A DNA stretch of 37,834 nucleotides from a virus (IMGVR_UViG_3300036876_000071:1-37834); one strand, 5' to 3'. Shown: positions 23,121 through 31,822, counted from the first letter of the stretch. Translations and numbers: made by a program. Notes: generated by a model not told the origin, from the sequence alone.

Positions 23121-23753
23121 ATGTCACTAATATCCCAGCTCCCCACCTATGCCGAAAACCAAGCCGCCGCCAAAGCCGCCAAAGCCGCCGCCGCCGCCAA
23201 ACCCACTTCCACAACCACTGCCACTGACACTGACACTGAAACAGCCGCACAAAAAGCCGCAACCATAGCCGCAACCACGCCGTTTCAACTTTACCCGGCG
23301 TCCCAAGCAGGCGCAGGCGCTTTCGGAGAGGTGCCCGGCGATGTTGGGGTGCCTCAGGTGGCAAGTGACCTCCAAGCGCAGATGCCGGGTGTGCCCGCGA
23401 TGAATTCGGCGGCGTCCAGTGATATTCTGTCCAACCTGAACGGCACACTTTCCCCCGGTACTCAAAACGCCCTGCAAAACGCCTCGGCGACGTACGGCGT
23501 GACCAGTGGAATGCCGGGCAGTGATCTTACATGGAATTCTCTTTACGGGAACATCGCCAATGCCAGCACGACGCAACAGCAAACAGGGTTGTCGGAATAC
23601 AATTCCACCATCCCAACCGTCAGCGGCACGCAAACCGTTTCACCCGACCTGCAAACTCAAATCGCCGAACAGAACGCCGTCGACAACGCTTCGCCAAACC
23701 CGACGGAGGCCGGGGCCATAAGCACGGCGGAATCGCTCATCGGCTCTTGCTGA
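23121..23753 (+). CDS. Ala/Thr-rich virion (ejection-type) protein
   Basis: 210 residues. The N-terminus (ENQAAAKAAKAAAAAKPTSTTTATDTDTE) is low complexity. The central part has GTLSPGTQNALQNASATYGVTSGMPGSDLTWNSLYGNI...QQQTGLSEYNS, which fits a pattern I know from conserved podovirus proteins encoded near the nozzle (A-x-x-x-V-x-S-G-x-x-G-S-x-L...L/N...GL). These proteins are thought to be internal or tail components. No signal peptide or membrane segment. It lies one base before the next start, within the overlapping series. Confidence 0.65.
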   Translation: MSLISQLPTYAENQAAAKAAKAAAAAKPTSTTTATDTDTETAAQKAATIAATTPFQLYPASQAGAGAFGEVPGDVGVPQVASDLQAQMPGVPAMNSAASSDILSNLNGTLSPGTQNALQNASATYGVTSGMPGSDLTWNSLYGNIANASTTQQQTGLSEYNSTIPTVSGTQTVSPDLQTQIAEQNAVDNASPNPTEAGAISTAESLIGSC

Positions 23754-23754
23754 T

Positions 23755-23982
23755 ATGAACAACCAAAATACACCTTGGGTAACAGCCAATAACCCCGCGC
23801 AAGACGCCGACGACATTGACCCGGAGGAAGTGAGCGCCAGTATTTTCCGCACACTGTCTGCCGTGGATAAACTGAAGAATGCGGGCGCGGCTGCGCAAAC
23901 AGGATCGTCTATCGCCGGGGACAACGTGGCAGCCAACGCGGCGGGCGCGGCGGGCGCGGCAGGTGGGGGAGGAACATACTGA
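23755..23982 (+). CDS. Short protein with the PWVTANNPAQ N-terminal motif
   Basis: 75 residues. Residues 7-16 are PWVTANNPAQ, identical in place and sequence to the start of the protein at 26384, and 30 bases are identical in the DNA (23773-23802 and 26402-26431). After this the protein has a short acidic/helical part and an Ala/Gly-rich tail ending in AAGGGGTY. It looks like an N-terminal tag on a small, perhaps disordered, carrier, or a shortened duplicate of the larger protein. Its stop overlaps the next start as TGATG. Confidence 0.65.
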   Translation: MNNQNTPWVTANNPAQDADDIDPEEVSASIFRTLSAVDKLKNAGAAAQTGSSIAGDNVAANAAGAAGAAGGGGTY

Positions 23983-24437
23983 TGAAAGAGGAATTCCAGG
24001 CGGAAATCGCCAAGCAGATGGCAGGCTTCAAACAGGCCGCAAATTGGATGCGCGCCTACGAAATCCTTTGTCACATGGTTGATGATCTGATTGACCGGGA
24101 CAAGAACGGCATGGATTACACGCTCTTGACGCTGGACGCCTTTAGCCTTGCCGCCGACGTGTATTCAGCCCCGTTTTACCAGCAGAATTGCACCTGGCTG
24201 TACCCGCTCTGCAAAAGTCTCCACCGGGTTTGGTCTGCCAGCATCGCATGGGAACATGACGCCACGCCTTGGAAGGCCCATTACGCCGACGTGCTGCGCT
24301 GTTGCGGGAGTGAGATGACGATGGCCGTCTTGGAACACGTCTGCCACTTGCCCCAGTCCGAACTTCGCCGGATTGACGCCATGATGCGCGAAGCGGGATG
24401 GGAGATTCATCACGATAAGGAGGGGAATCCGATATGA
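23982..24437 (+). CDS. Conserved-type helical phage protein of unknown function
   Basis: 151 residues, start overlapping the preceding stop as TGATG with GAGG about nine bases upstream. It is all-helical in appearance: WMRAYEILCHMVDDLIDRD, LTLDAFSLAADVYSAPFYQ and WSASIAWEHDATPWKAHYADVLRCCG. The spacing of W/Y/C residues resembles a family I associate with environmental podophages beside tail-connector genes, but I know no function for it. It overlaps the next gene (GT-A-like) by ATGA, so the two are likely coupled. Confidence 0.7.
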   Translation: MKEEFQAEIAKQMAGFKQAANWMRAYEILCHMVDDLIDRDKNGMDYTLLTLDAFSLAADVYSAPFYQQNCTWLYPLCKSLHRVWSASIAWEHDATPWKAHYADVLRCCGSEMTMAVLEHVCHLPQSELRRIDAMMREAGWEIHHDKEGNPI

Positions 24438-25174
24438 TTTCATCCGTTCACATCCCGATCTACTGCGAATCTGAGCAAGCCAAGGCCGGGTCGTTGCTCA
24501 CGCTCGAGACGGTGAGACTGGGGTTCCCGACTGTGCCCATCACGGCTCACTGGATGGCTGATGGTGCAAAAGTTATGCCGGAATTGCCTGCCCTTTGTAA
24601 TCTGTTCAACATCGGACTGAGGAAAGGCCACGGGCAACGAAACTACGTGCTGATAAAAAATCTGTGTGAAACGGAAGAAACAGGATTCGCCGTCATTGAC
24701 TCCGACGTGGTTTTCTTCGACGACTGCGAGGGCTTCGATTCCGCTTCCCGCATCGCCGGGGAGTTCATTCCCTCTTTCGATTGCCCCATCGCCAAGGCCC
24801 GCACCGCCTGCCGGTTGCACCCCGCGTTCTTTGTCGTGCCCGACCCGCCCCGGCTCCGGGCATCCTTGGCTGAGTTGTATCAGCCCGCTTTCCCGGAGTT
24901 CTGCCCGTTCAATCCGTTTGCTCCGGTGACGGTGTTCAACCATCGAAAGCCCCTGTTCTACGATGTCTGCTCGATTCTGTATCAGGCCATCGGCGGGGAA
25001 TCCTTCGATGACGCCATGCTGGATAAGTTCGAGCATTGTTACAGCGGGTCTTACGCGCATCGCCTGCCGTTCCCACACGCGAAGTTCCTCTCGGAGTGCT
25101 ACGAGAACCCGGCCAAGGCAAAGGGCTTCCGGGCCGTGATGCGGAAGTTTTACGAGGAAAGGAAACCGGCATGA
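24434..25174 (+). CDS. GT-A-type glycosyltransferase in the tail/ejection operon
   Basis: 246 residues. The N-terminal strand VHIPIYCESEQAKAGSLLTLETVRL begins a nucleotide-binding Rossmann-like domain. DSDVVFFDD (89-97) has the D-x-D (D89, D91) that binds metal and sugar nucleotide in GT-A enzymes, with the typical preceding strand FAVI. Residues 180-240 hold acceptor-side elements (DVCSILYQAIGGESFDDAMLDKFEHCYSGSY, ending in a His-rich HRLPFPHAKFL). It is cytoplasmic, with no membrane anchor. It lies well away from the carbohydrate cassette but may belong to the same modification. ATGA overlaps mark both ends. The donor and acceptor are unknown. Confidence 0.7.
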   Translation: MISSVHIPIYCESEQAKAGSLLTLETVRLGFPTVPITAHWMADGAKVMPELPALCNLFNIGLRKGHGQRNYVLIKNLCETEETGFAVIDSDVVFFDDCEGFDSASRIAGEFIPSFDCPIAKARTACRLHPAFFVVPDPPRLRASLAELYQPAFPEFCPFNPFAPVTVFNHRKPLFYDVCSILYQAIGGESFDDAMLDKFEHCYSGSYAHRLPFPHAKFLSECYENPAKAKGFRAVMRKFYEERKPA

Positions 25175-25365
25175 AGGTAAGCGAACGAAATTTTTTGGCG
25201 TGTCAGGCGTTCTACGGACTGGCCATTGCCAAGGGCGCAAACCTGCCGTCCATCAACCATGAGCAGGGGTGGGATGATGCCATTGCCCGGCTCGTTGAAT
25301 TGTCCTACCGCACCGCCGACGCGATGATTGCCCACTCCAAGAAGAAAAAGGCCGGAAAATGCTGA
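25171..25365 (+). CDS. Small helical basic-tailed protein
   Basis: 64 residues from ATG 25171, which overlaps the preceding stop (ATGA). The longer reading frame begins inside the glycosyltransferase gene and was rejected. The protein is helical (ERNFLACQAFYGLAIAKG and DDAIARLVELSYRTADAMIAHS) and ends in KKKKAGKC. The stop lies seven bases inside the next gene, another tight overlap. No function is recognised; being small, basic and helical, it may bind DNA or a partner in the tail. Confidence 0.65.
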   Translation: MKVSERNFLACQAFYGLAIAKGANLPSINHEQGWDDAIARLVELSYRTADAMIAHSKKKKAGKC

Positions 25366-26381
25366 TCCTCAAAAACATCCAGACGACGGCCTTTCAGACC
25401 GCCAGCGGGTTTTGCACCACCTCGCAGGAGTTTCTCGACATGGCAAACCAAGTCATCCCGCGCCTCCTGCAACGCGGCGACTGGCCGGGCAGCATGCTGC
25501 CGATCCGCGTCTGCATCAAGAATGGCTGTTGCACCTGGCCGCGTTACGTGGGTCAAGTCCGACGCCTGCATGGTTGTCGAGGTGACATCCCCATGAAATC
25601 GCTCTGGTATGAGTTCTTGGACTACCAAGGCGACCGACATTTGCATGAATGGGATGCCTGGCGTCGCGGTGAACGCCGTATGATAAACCAATTCCAGTCC
25701 CCGGTTTACAACGACATCTACGGGCCCAATTGTTATGTGCGCCTCTACTGCGATCTCACAGCGGATTTGGGCGCGACTTGCACGATCTTTGGCACGGACA
25801 ACAATAATCAGCCGTTGATGACGCTCAACCCGGATGGCACGGCCACGCCGGGGGCCGTCATCACCGTGGATTTGCAGGGAGACTCCCTTTACGGAGCCAC
25901 TTCCACACCCGTCAGCCACATTGACCGCGTTGTATGCTCTCAGACCCAAGGTATGAAGCGACTTTACGCTTGGGACGCCAATCAGGCCGCGCTCTACGAT
26001 CTGGCGATTTACGAGCCATCCGAGACTGTGCCGAGTTACGTCCGCCAGCAGTTGGAGGGGGAACGCCGGGGAATGTGGGGCGGCGCGGGATGCGGCGGCG
26101 GATGCAACAACACCGTCATTGCGTTGGTGAAGCTCAAATTTTTGCCTCTCATCACTCCGACTGACGGGTTGATTTTCCTTGAGGGAGCGCAAGGGCCGTT
26201 GCTGAACGCTTTCCGGGCCGTCAAACGTGAGGAAGCCAACGACGCGGCGGGGGCCGGGTCGTGGTGGAAAGCGGCCGTGGAAGAATTGAACCGGCAATTT
26301 GAGGACTTTATGCCCGATGACCAACTGGCCGCGATCAACAACGTGTTCGCCGACCGAACTTTCTGCAACACCCAATTTTGA
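25359..26381 (+). CDS. Tail connector/adaptor-like virion protein
   Basis: 340 residues. The first 110 carry a pattern I know from conserved podophage proteins: helices with MANQVIPRLLQRGDWPGSMLPIRVCIKNGCCTWPRYVGQVRRLHGC...WYEFLDY, in which Trp, Cys and Pro positions are typical. The middle is beta-rich (CTIFGTDNNNQPLMTLNPDG...VITVDLQGD), and the end has a helical tail. Position between nozzle-like and ejection-type genes suggests a connector between portal and nozzle, analogous to a tail tubular A protein; the function is inferred. Two CC and CGGGC stretches are unusual. Confidence 0.55.
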   Translation: MLILKNIQTTAFQTASGFCTTSQEFLDMANQVIPRLLQRGDWPGSMLPIRVCIKNGCCTWPRYVGQVRRLHGCRGDIPMKSLWYEFLDYQGDRHLHEWDAWRRGERRMINQFQSPVYNDIYGPNCYVRLYCDLTADLGATCTIFGTDNNNQPLMTLNPDGTATPGAVITVDLQGDSLYGATSTPVSHIDRVVCSQTQGMKRLYAWDANQAALYDLAIYEPSETVPSYVRQQLEGERRGMWGGAGCGGGCNNTVIALVKLKFLPLITPTDGLIFLEGAQGPLLNAFRAVKREEANDAAGAGSWWKAAVEELNRQFEDFMPDDQLAAINNVFADRTFCNTQF

Positions 26382-26383
26382 CT

Positions 26384-27322
26384 ATGAACGCTTACGTGCC
26401 TCCTTGGGTAACAGCCAATAACCCCGCGCAACACGCCGGGGACATCGGGCGCGGGCTGATGCGCGCCTTGGATTTCGTCACGGATGCCAAGGCGCAGAAG
26501 AAAGCTGAGGGGTTGGCCGCGCGCAAGCTCAAGGACTCCGAAGATGCCATGTCCTTGCACTCTCGATATCTGACCAGCAAATTGGCTCAGGACGAAGAAA
26601 CGAAAAAGGCCGCTCAGGATTTGAGGAAATCGCAGGATGAGTTCAACCGCATCTACAAATCGGGGTTGGAAGAGAATCGAAAGACTCAGCGCGATAACGA
26701 CGCCAGGCGCATCAAAGATGCCGAAGATGCGGCCAAGGAAAAAGCCAAGGCGGCCGGTGATAAAATGGCCTCCACGGGAAAGTTTATCCGCCGCTCCGCC
26801 GAGTTGAACGACCCTCTGGCCGCTTTTGCTGAGAATCCCGAGGCAGACCAGCGAGTTTTGACAGCATCGCTCACGGCCAAGGAAAAAACGGACGCGGCCA
26901 AAGCCCGCAACGAAGCGGCGTCAAACTGGAAGAACGACCCCGGGTACAAGAGCCTTCTGAAAACCCTGCAATCGCAAAAGGAAGCTCTCACCAAGACGGG
27001 CGTTGACAAGGATGCTGTGACCCGGCAGGCCTTGTCCACTCAGCAGGCCATCCAAGAGTTTGAAAAGTCTCACACCGCCCCGCCACCCTCCGCAAGTAAA
27101 TCGCTTCGCGCCCCGGCAGTGGACGGGATTGACCAAGTTCAAACCGATGCTCCGCCCGATTCCTCCGTGAATCTTTCTCCGGGGGCATCACTCAACGCGC
27201 CTAATGTTCCACAAGGAACAACCAATGGGTCCTACAAAATCGGTGGAACTTACGCCGGTGGATTGATTTACTTAGGCGGCGATCCAAACGACGAAACTTC
27301 ATGGAAGAAAGCGGGGGAGTAA
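26384..27322 (+). CDS. Coiled-coil internal virion protein with the PPWVTANNPAQ N-terminal motif
   Basis: 312 residues from ATG 26384 (a TTG at 26378 is less likely). The start, with PPWVTANNPAQHAGDIGRGLMRAL, is of the kind seen in podophage ejection proteins, which often open with a P-P/x-W motif before long helices. Residues 30-235 are a highly charged coiled coil rich in Lys, Ala and Glu. The last 80 residues are low complexity, ending with GGTYAGGLIYLGGDPNDETSWKKAG. It lies directly before the 1,207-residue protein, as small internal proteins commonly do. An internal core or ejected protein is the best guess. Confidence 0.65.
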   Translation: MNAYVPPWVTANNPAQHAGDIGRGLMRALDFVTDAKAQKKAEGLAARKLKDSEDAMSLHSRYLTSKLAQDEETKKAAQDLRKSQDEFNRIYKSGLEENRKTQRDNDARRIKDAEDAAKEKAKAAGDKMASTGKFIRRSAELNDPLAAFAENPEADQRVLTASLTAKEKTDAAKARNEAASNWKNDPGYKSLLKTLQSQKEALTKTGVDKDAVTRQALSTQQAIQEFEKSHTAPPPSASKSLRAPAVDGIDQVQTDAPPDSSVNLSPGASLNAPNVPQGTTNGSYKIGGTYAGGLIYLGGDPNDETSWKKAGE

Positions 27323-30300
27323 ATGCCGTTCACCCCGCCGCCAGTTGATTCGCTGGTTGAAGAGCCAAAAAGGAAGTTCACCCCGCCACCGGCAAACAGC
27401 TTGCAGGCTGCTCCTTCAAAACCCGCCGTCACCCCCTCAAATGCAGTTAGCCCCGACGAATTGGAGGCCCTGCAAGAAAAAGAGGACGCCCGGCAGTTTG
27501 GCCGGGAAAACATCGGCAGTGAGGAAAGCGAGCAAGGACTGGCCAGAATGGTTACTGAAGCCAAGGAACATCCGGCAGAAATCGCCAAGACTCCTTTGGC
27601 ATTGGCTTCCTTGCCATTCGACATGATCGCCGAAGTTCTGCCGCACCTGACACCAGCCGAACGCGCGCAGCTTGCCAAAACCAGTCCGAATTGGGAAAAG
27701 GCAGAGGCGGCGGCAGAGGCAGTGGGTAAGGTTGCTCCGTTGCTCCTGCCAGTGGGCGCGATCATGGAGGCAGGGATAGTAGGAAAAGCTCTTGGCGCAT
27801 TATTTGGGGCTTCCGCCGCGTCAGAACTTCCGCAAGAATCCGCCGCAACGGGGGCCGTTTTTGGAAACCCGAAGTCAACACCCGGAGAGAAGATTTTGGC
27901 TGGAACGGATTTGGGAACAACGGCAGCCATCGCCGCGCTGGGCTTGAGCGGGCCAGCATTAGAGGCGGGGAAGCTGCTTCCCCAGAGCGTGCAGTCGACT
28001 CTTGATGCGAAGAAAGCCACGGAGCCTTTTGCGACTCCTGCGCCTGCCAAACCGCGCCCTCCTGTCCAACCCGCCCCCGAAGTGAAGCCGGAAGAAAAGC
28101 CGGACATCATGCCGCCGGAAGCCCCGTCCGTACAGCGCGGGATGACCCAGGAGAAATGGAACACGCTGCAAGATTGGCAGAAGAAGAACGTCCTGCAAAT
28201 GATCGAGGCGAGGAAGCAGGCCCAGGCGGAGAGGATCAAACCTCCACAGCCCGCCGCCCCGCCGACTGTTCAACCGACCAAAACCCCGTTTGTGCCGCCG
28301 CCGCCAACTTCGGTTGTCGCGCCACCTCCTAAAGATGAAACGACCCCACCCACTACTCCCGCCGCTTCGCCAGTGGAAGCTGGCACTCCGCCTGTCCCGG
28401 TTGAAGAAACTGGAAAGGCTCCGACAACTGCGCCTCCTGTCCCTGCAACACCAAAGGAAACGGAGGAACTGACGGAAGTTGATACGGTGAAAAAGGCGAG
28501 GGCCATTGCCATCGGGGAAGGTGGCCCGACTCCCATCAGCATGGGCGGCAGAAACCCGAAAGACCCCGGCGAAATTGCCGAATCCTCCTTGGGCCAGCTT
28601 TCCCTTTCCCTGCAAACCCTGGCCGACTCCCGCAAAGGCTCCGTCCGCAAGGCCTTCGACCTGGGCCAACAGTGGGCCAAAACCAAGGACTCGGTTACAT
28701 CGGCCCTCTCAGGCTTGAGCGCGGCTGGCAAGTTCATGCAAAAACGCCTGGTAGGCAAACCCGAAGTCACGCCCCTGGATGAATCCATAGGCAAACGGCA
28801 CCTGTCCCTCTCTGAGAGCGCGGACATCGCCCGCCGGTGGGTGAGAACCGCGACCAAGGCCATGCCGGACAAGGAATTGCAGGCCGCTATCTCCAACTGG
28901 ATTGACACCGGGGGCGACCCCGCCTTGCTGCAACAGGGCGCCGCCGCAACCAAACCCCAATACCGCGCCGGGTATGAGCGGGCCATGCGCCTGACGCCCG
29001 AAGAACGCACCATCGCGGAGAATATCAAGACCCATTTTGAGGACAGATTGGACGATGCACAACGCGAGGGCATCCTGTCTGACGGCATCGAAAATTACAT
29101 CCACCGCATGTATGAACGGGAATCTCCCTGGAAACAGGGGATCATTGCGGAACTACGCAGTGGCCTTTTCACCGGGAAACCCGCCCTCGCCAAGAAACGG
29201 GTGTTCCAATACGACTTTGAGGCGGAAAAGGAGGGTCTGGCCCCCGTCAAATCCTTCATCCAGCGCGTGGCAGCCTACGACCTGGCGCTGAACAAGGCCA
29301 TTGCCGACCGACAGATGGTCAAGGACATGATGGAGATTCGGATGGCCGATGGCCGGCCCATGATCTCCACGGCAGGATGGGGAACGCAAGTCCCCAAGGA
29401 CGCCGTGACGGAAGCCACGCTCATCAAGCCATCTCAGAAATTCCGCTCTGAGACGGACGCGAAGAAGAACCGGGGGGACTACAAGGTTTACGACCATCCG
29501 GCCCTGAGAAAATGGAAATGGCTTGGCGAGGACACCGGGGGCACGCCGATATACCTGCAAGGGGACGCTCTCATCCACCCCGACGCGGTGAACCGCATCC
29601 ATCAACTTTTCGACGCCAGCGCGGTTCGCAAAAGTCCCGTTGGACGAGCCGCCCTGGCCCTCAGCAGCACGGTCAAACAGACGATGCTCGACCTTTCCGG
29701 GTTCCATTGGGTGCAAGTGACCGTCCACGGCGCGGAGCATCGGACTTTCGGCCCGATCAAGGAGATTGACTGGACAAACCCCGACGTGCGCGGCCTGGTG
29801 TCCGGCGGCTTGGTTGTGGGCGACACGACCGGCGCGGAGCATTTCAGCGAGGGTTTGACAGGGAGCAGCCTGACCAAGTTCATCCCCGGACTCGGCCCGC
29901 GTCTGCAAGAGGCCACGCATTGGCTGTTCAACGACTACATCCCCCGGTTGAAAGTGGCCACCGGCCTGCACGCGCTTGAGCGCAACCGGAAACGCTTCCA
30001 GAATCTGTCTGACCAAGAGCTTCACCGCCTGACGGCCAATGAGATGAACGCGGCTTTCGGGGAGCAGAATTACGAGTTGCTGGGCCGGAGCAAGACCATG
30101 CAGGACGTGTTGCGCCTGATGTTCTTCTCGCCTGACTTCACGGAAGCGCGCGCGCGGTTTGCGGGGCAGGCGGCGACCTGGTATGGCCGGGAACAGTTCA
30201 CCGCCCTAGCTCTGGGCGCTATGGCCCTCTACGTCACCGCCCGCATCCTCAATAAATACTTGGACGGCCAATGGCATCTTGAGCCTAAAAACGCCTTCAA

Positions 30301-30946
30301 CTTCGTCCACAACGGCAAAGCCTACTCGCTCCGCACCGTGCAAGGCGATCTCGTCCACGCCGCAACAGACCCAAACAGCTTCATGTTCCACCGCATCAAC
30401 CCCGTCTTTGGCCGGCCAGTGATGGAGGAATTGACGCGGCGGGATGAGTTTGGACGGAAGCGCACGCAAGGGCAGATTATTGAGGATTTCGCCCGCAACG
30501 CCATCCCGATCAGCGCGAAAGGCTTTTTCAACGGCAACGAACAAACTCTGCTCGAATCGTTTATGAACAGCGCGGGCCTGACGGAGCGGCGCGACTCCGC
30601 AACGGAAGACGTTTACGACCTGGCTGAGACTTGGAAGAAGCAAAACCACGTCAACGCGGCCCCCGGCGAGTTCATCTACGACAAGGATAAAGACCCTTAC
30701 CACAACATCCGATTGGCGGCACTCAACGGGGGAGATGTGAAAAAGGCCATTGCTCAGTCCGGCCTATCCCCCTCCAAGGTGGAGGATCATTTCGCGCGCT
30801 CATGGCAACACGCCTTTGCGGGCAGCAAGGCCAATGAGGCGGCCTTTGTGCGGAGCCTGACCGAAGATCAAAAAGCCCTCTACCAAAAGGCCGCGCAGGA
30901 GCGCAAAGCCGTCACGGAAAGGGTGTTGGACGCGCTCAGAAAATAA
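27323..30946 (+). CDS. Giant internal/ejection protein (1,207 aa)
   Basis: The longest gene. It starts with two near-copies of FTPPPxxSL (3-11 and 19-27). A hydrophobic stretch at about 135-165 (LLLPVGAIMEAGIVGKALGALFG) is followed by a Pro-rich linker (about 230-400), then about 800 mostly helical residues. Within these are RAMRLTPEERTIAENIKTHFEDRL, YIHRMYERE and a possible membrane helix (FTALALGAMALYVTARILNKYL). Such large, mostly helical, partly membrane-active proteins at the end of podovirus structural operons are ejected into the host to form a channel for DNA. I see no lysozyme or peptidase motif. It follows the preceding stop directly (TAAATG). A weak hairpin (30970-30985) with TTTT follows. 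Confidence 0.65.
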   Translation: MPFTPPPVDSLVEEPKRKFTPPPANSLQAAPSKPAVTPSNAVSPDELEALQEKEDARQFGRENIGSEESEQGLARMVTEAKEHPAEIAKTPLALASLPFDMIAEVLPHLTPAERAQLAKTSPNWEKAEAAAEAVGKVAPLLLPVGAIMEAGIVGKALGALFGASAASELPQESAATGAVFGNPKSTPGEKILAGTDLGTTAAIAALGLSGPALEAGKLLPQSVQSTLDAKKATEPFATPAPAKPRPPVQPAPEVKPEEKPDIMPPEAPSVQRGMTQEKWNTLQDWQKKNVLQMIEARKQAQAERIKPPQPAAPPTVQPTKTPFVPPPPTSVVAPPPKDETTPPTTPAASPVEAGTPPVPVEETGKAPTTAPPVPATPKETEELTEVDTVKKARAIAIGEGGPTPISMGGRNPKDPGEIAESSLGQLSLSLQTLADSRKGSVRKAFDLGQQWAKTKDSVTSALSGLSAAGKFMQKRLVGKPEVTPLDESIGKRHLSLSESADIARRWVRTATKAMPDKELQAAISNWIDTGGDPALLQQGAAATKPQYRAGYERAMRLTPEERTIAENIKTHFEDRLDDAQREGILSDGIENYIHRMYERESPWKQGIIAELRSGLFTGKPALAKKRVFQYDFEAEKEGLAPVKSFIQRVAAYDLALNKAIADRQMVKDMMEIRMADGRPMISTAGWGTQVPKDAVTEATLIKPSQKFRSETDAKKNRGDYKVYDHPALRKWKWLGEDTGGTPIYLQGDALIHPDAVNRIHQLFDASAVRKSPVGRAALALSSTVKQTMLDLSGFHWVQVTVHGAEHRTFGPIKEIDWTNPDVRGLVSGGLVVGDTTGAEHFSEGLTGSSLTKFIPGLGPRLQEATHWLFNDYIPRLKVATGLHALERNRKRFQNLSDQELHRLTANEMNAAFGEQNYELLGRSKTMQDVLRLMFFSPDFTEARARFAGQAATWYGREQFTALALGAMALYVTARILNKYLDGQWHLEPKNAFNFVHNGKAYSLRTVQGDLVHAATDPNSFMFHRINPVFGRPVMEELTRRDEFGRKRTQGQIIEDFARNAIPISAKGFFNGNEQTLLESFMNSAGLTERRDSATEDVYDLAETWKKQNHVNAAPGEFIYDKDKDPYHNIRLAALNGGDVKKAIAQSGLSPSKVEDHFARSWQHAFAGSKANEAAFVRSLTEDQKALYQKAAQERKAVTERVLDALRK

Positions 30947-30994
30947 TTGCGAATTCTACTTGCCAATTCTTACCTGTTCTGGTAACTTTTGGGA

Positions 30995-31150
30995 ATGAAC
31001 GACAAAACCGTCCATATCAGCAACGGGCTTCACGTTTCTTTGAAGGCGATTGCCGATGACCGTGGGATGAAACTTCAATCCTTGGTGCATCGCGCGCTTT
31101 CGGAATTTGTGAGCCAGAACGCAGTCAAACCCAAAGGAAAATCCAAATGA
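30995..31150 (+). CDS. Small ribbon-helix-helix-like DNA-binding protein
   Basis: 51 codons from ATG 30995 to TGA 31150, overlapping the next ATG. It reads MNDKTVHISNGLHVSLKAIA, then DDRGMKLQSLVHRALSEFV and a basic tail. A short beta strand (TVHIS) followed by two helices (HVSLKAIADDRG and LQSLVHRALSEF) is the layout of CopG/Arc-type ribbon-helix-helix repressors. It probably dimerises and binds DNA, perhaps regulating its own transcript or the partner gene that follows. No strong Shine-Dalgarno; a GGGA lies right before the start. Confidence 0.65.
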   Translation: MNDKTVHISNGLHVSLKAIADDRGMKLQSLVHRALSEFVSQNAVKPKGKSK

Positions 31151-31701
31151 AAACGAAGAAGGAAAGTCAAAAAGAAAACGCAGAACAAGAAAACGATTAC
31201 GATACCGCCTGTGCCGCCGCTTACGCCGCCGCATGCGACGACGCCGAAGCCCCGCCGCCTCTGGATTTGCGTGAGTCCAAAGAGCGCGTGCGTTACACGT
31301 TCACGATGGCTCAAATGGTGGAGCTTGGTCTTTTCGCCGCCCGCCAGCAGTCCAGCCTGGCCGGCCTCGAAGCGGAACTTGCCTCAATCAAAGGCGAGTA
31401 CAAAACCAAGATCACGGCCGCGGAAAATGATCGCAATCTGGCCATGAACAAACAGCGTGACGGCTTCGAGATGATCGAGGTTCAAGCCGTGACCCGGTTC
31501 AACCATCCGAAGAAAGGCCGCAAGACCATCTACCTCGCCGACCTGGAGAAGCCCAATAAAATCGGCGAACCCATTCGGGAAGAGGACATGGGCGACTCCG
31601 ACCGGCAGATGGTGATGCGCCTGGAAGAAGAGCGCGCAGCCGTCAAGGGCAAGGACGCCGCGCTTCCAAACCCCGTTGTTCCTCCCAACTCGGTGAAATA
31701 A
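31147..31701 (+). CDS. Hypothetical coiled-coil protein coupled to the ribbon-helix-helix gene
   Basis: 184 residues; start in an ATGA overlap. A Lys/Glu-rich N-terminus is followed by DYDTACAAAYAAACDDAEA (about 17-35), the same Y/C-x-Ala-Ala pattern that fills the two repeat proteins at the right end. Residues 55-100 form a coiled coil, and 105-165 a beta-containing part (MIEVQAVTRFNHPKKGRKTIYLADL...PIREEDM). I recognise no family. Pairing with a repressor-like partner recalls toxin-antitoxin or control pairs, but the second half does not look like any toxin I know. Confidence 0.7.
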   Translation: MKTKKESQKENAEQENDYDTACAAAYAAACDDAEAPPPLDLRESKERVRYTFTMAQMVELGLFAARQQSSLAGLEAELASIKGEYKTKITAAENDRNLAMNKQRDGFEMIEVQAVTRFNHPKKGRKTIYLADLEKPNKIGEPIREEDMGDSDRQMVMRLEEERAAVKGKDAALPNPVVPPNSVK

Positions 31702-31706
31702 ATTTG

Positions 31707-31736
31707 CCATCGCTGTTTTATTTGTTACAGTGATGG
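31707..31736 (+). other. RNA hairpin after the 31147 gene
   Basis: A 9-bp stem (31707-31715 with 31728-31736, one G-U pair) around a 12-base T-rich loop begins six bases after the stop codon. No U-run follows, so it is more likely an RNA stabiliser or a regulatory element than a terminator. Confidence 0.5.
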
Positions 31737-31778
31737 CGTTTGAGTAGCAATACCCATTGCGTTTGAGTAGCAATACCC
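31736..31778 (+). repeat. Two direct 20-bp repeats before a terminator
   Basis: GCGTTTGAGTAGCAATACCC occurs at 31736-31755 and again at 31759-31778 with a three-base spacer (23-bp period). The second copy ends within the terminator's left stem. The arrangement looks like a paired protein-binding site or a duplicated 3' element. Confidence 0.75.
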
Positions 31779-31822
31779 CGCCCGGCCCGGTTTCCCCAAC
31801 TGAGGACGGGCGGGTTCTTTTA
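31777..31822 (+). terminator. Intrinsic terminator before the zinc-ribbon/HNH genes
   Basis: CCCGCCCG (31777-31784) pairs with CGGGCGGG (31807-31814), 22-base loop, followed by TTCTTTT (31815-31821). It ends the 19-31.7 kb plus-strand transcription unit, leaving the next two genes to read-through or a promoter not seen. Confidence 0.7.

Noticed and set aside
27323-30946. Lysozyme or transglycosylase domain in the 1,207-residue protein
   Set aside because: Looked for catalytic Glu contexts such as ES-x-F/GLMQ and found none.
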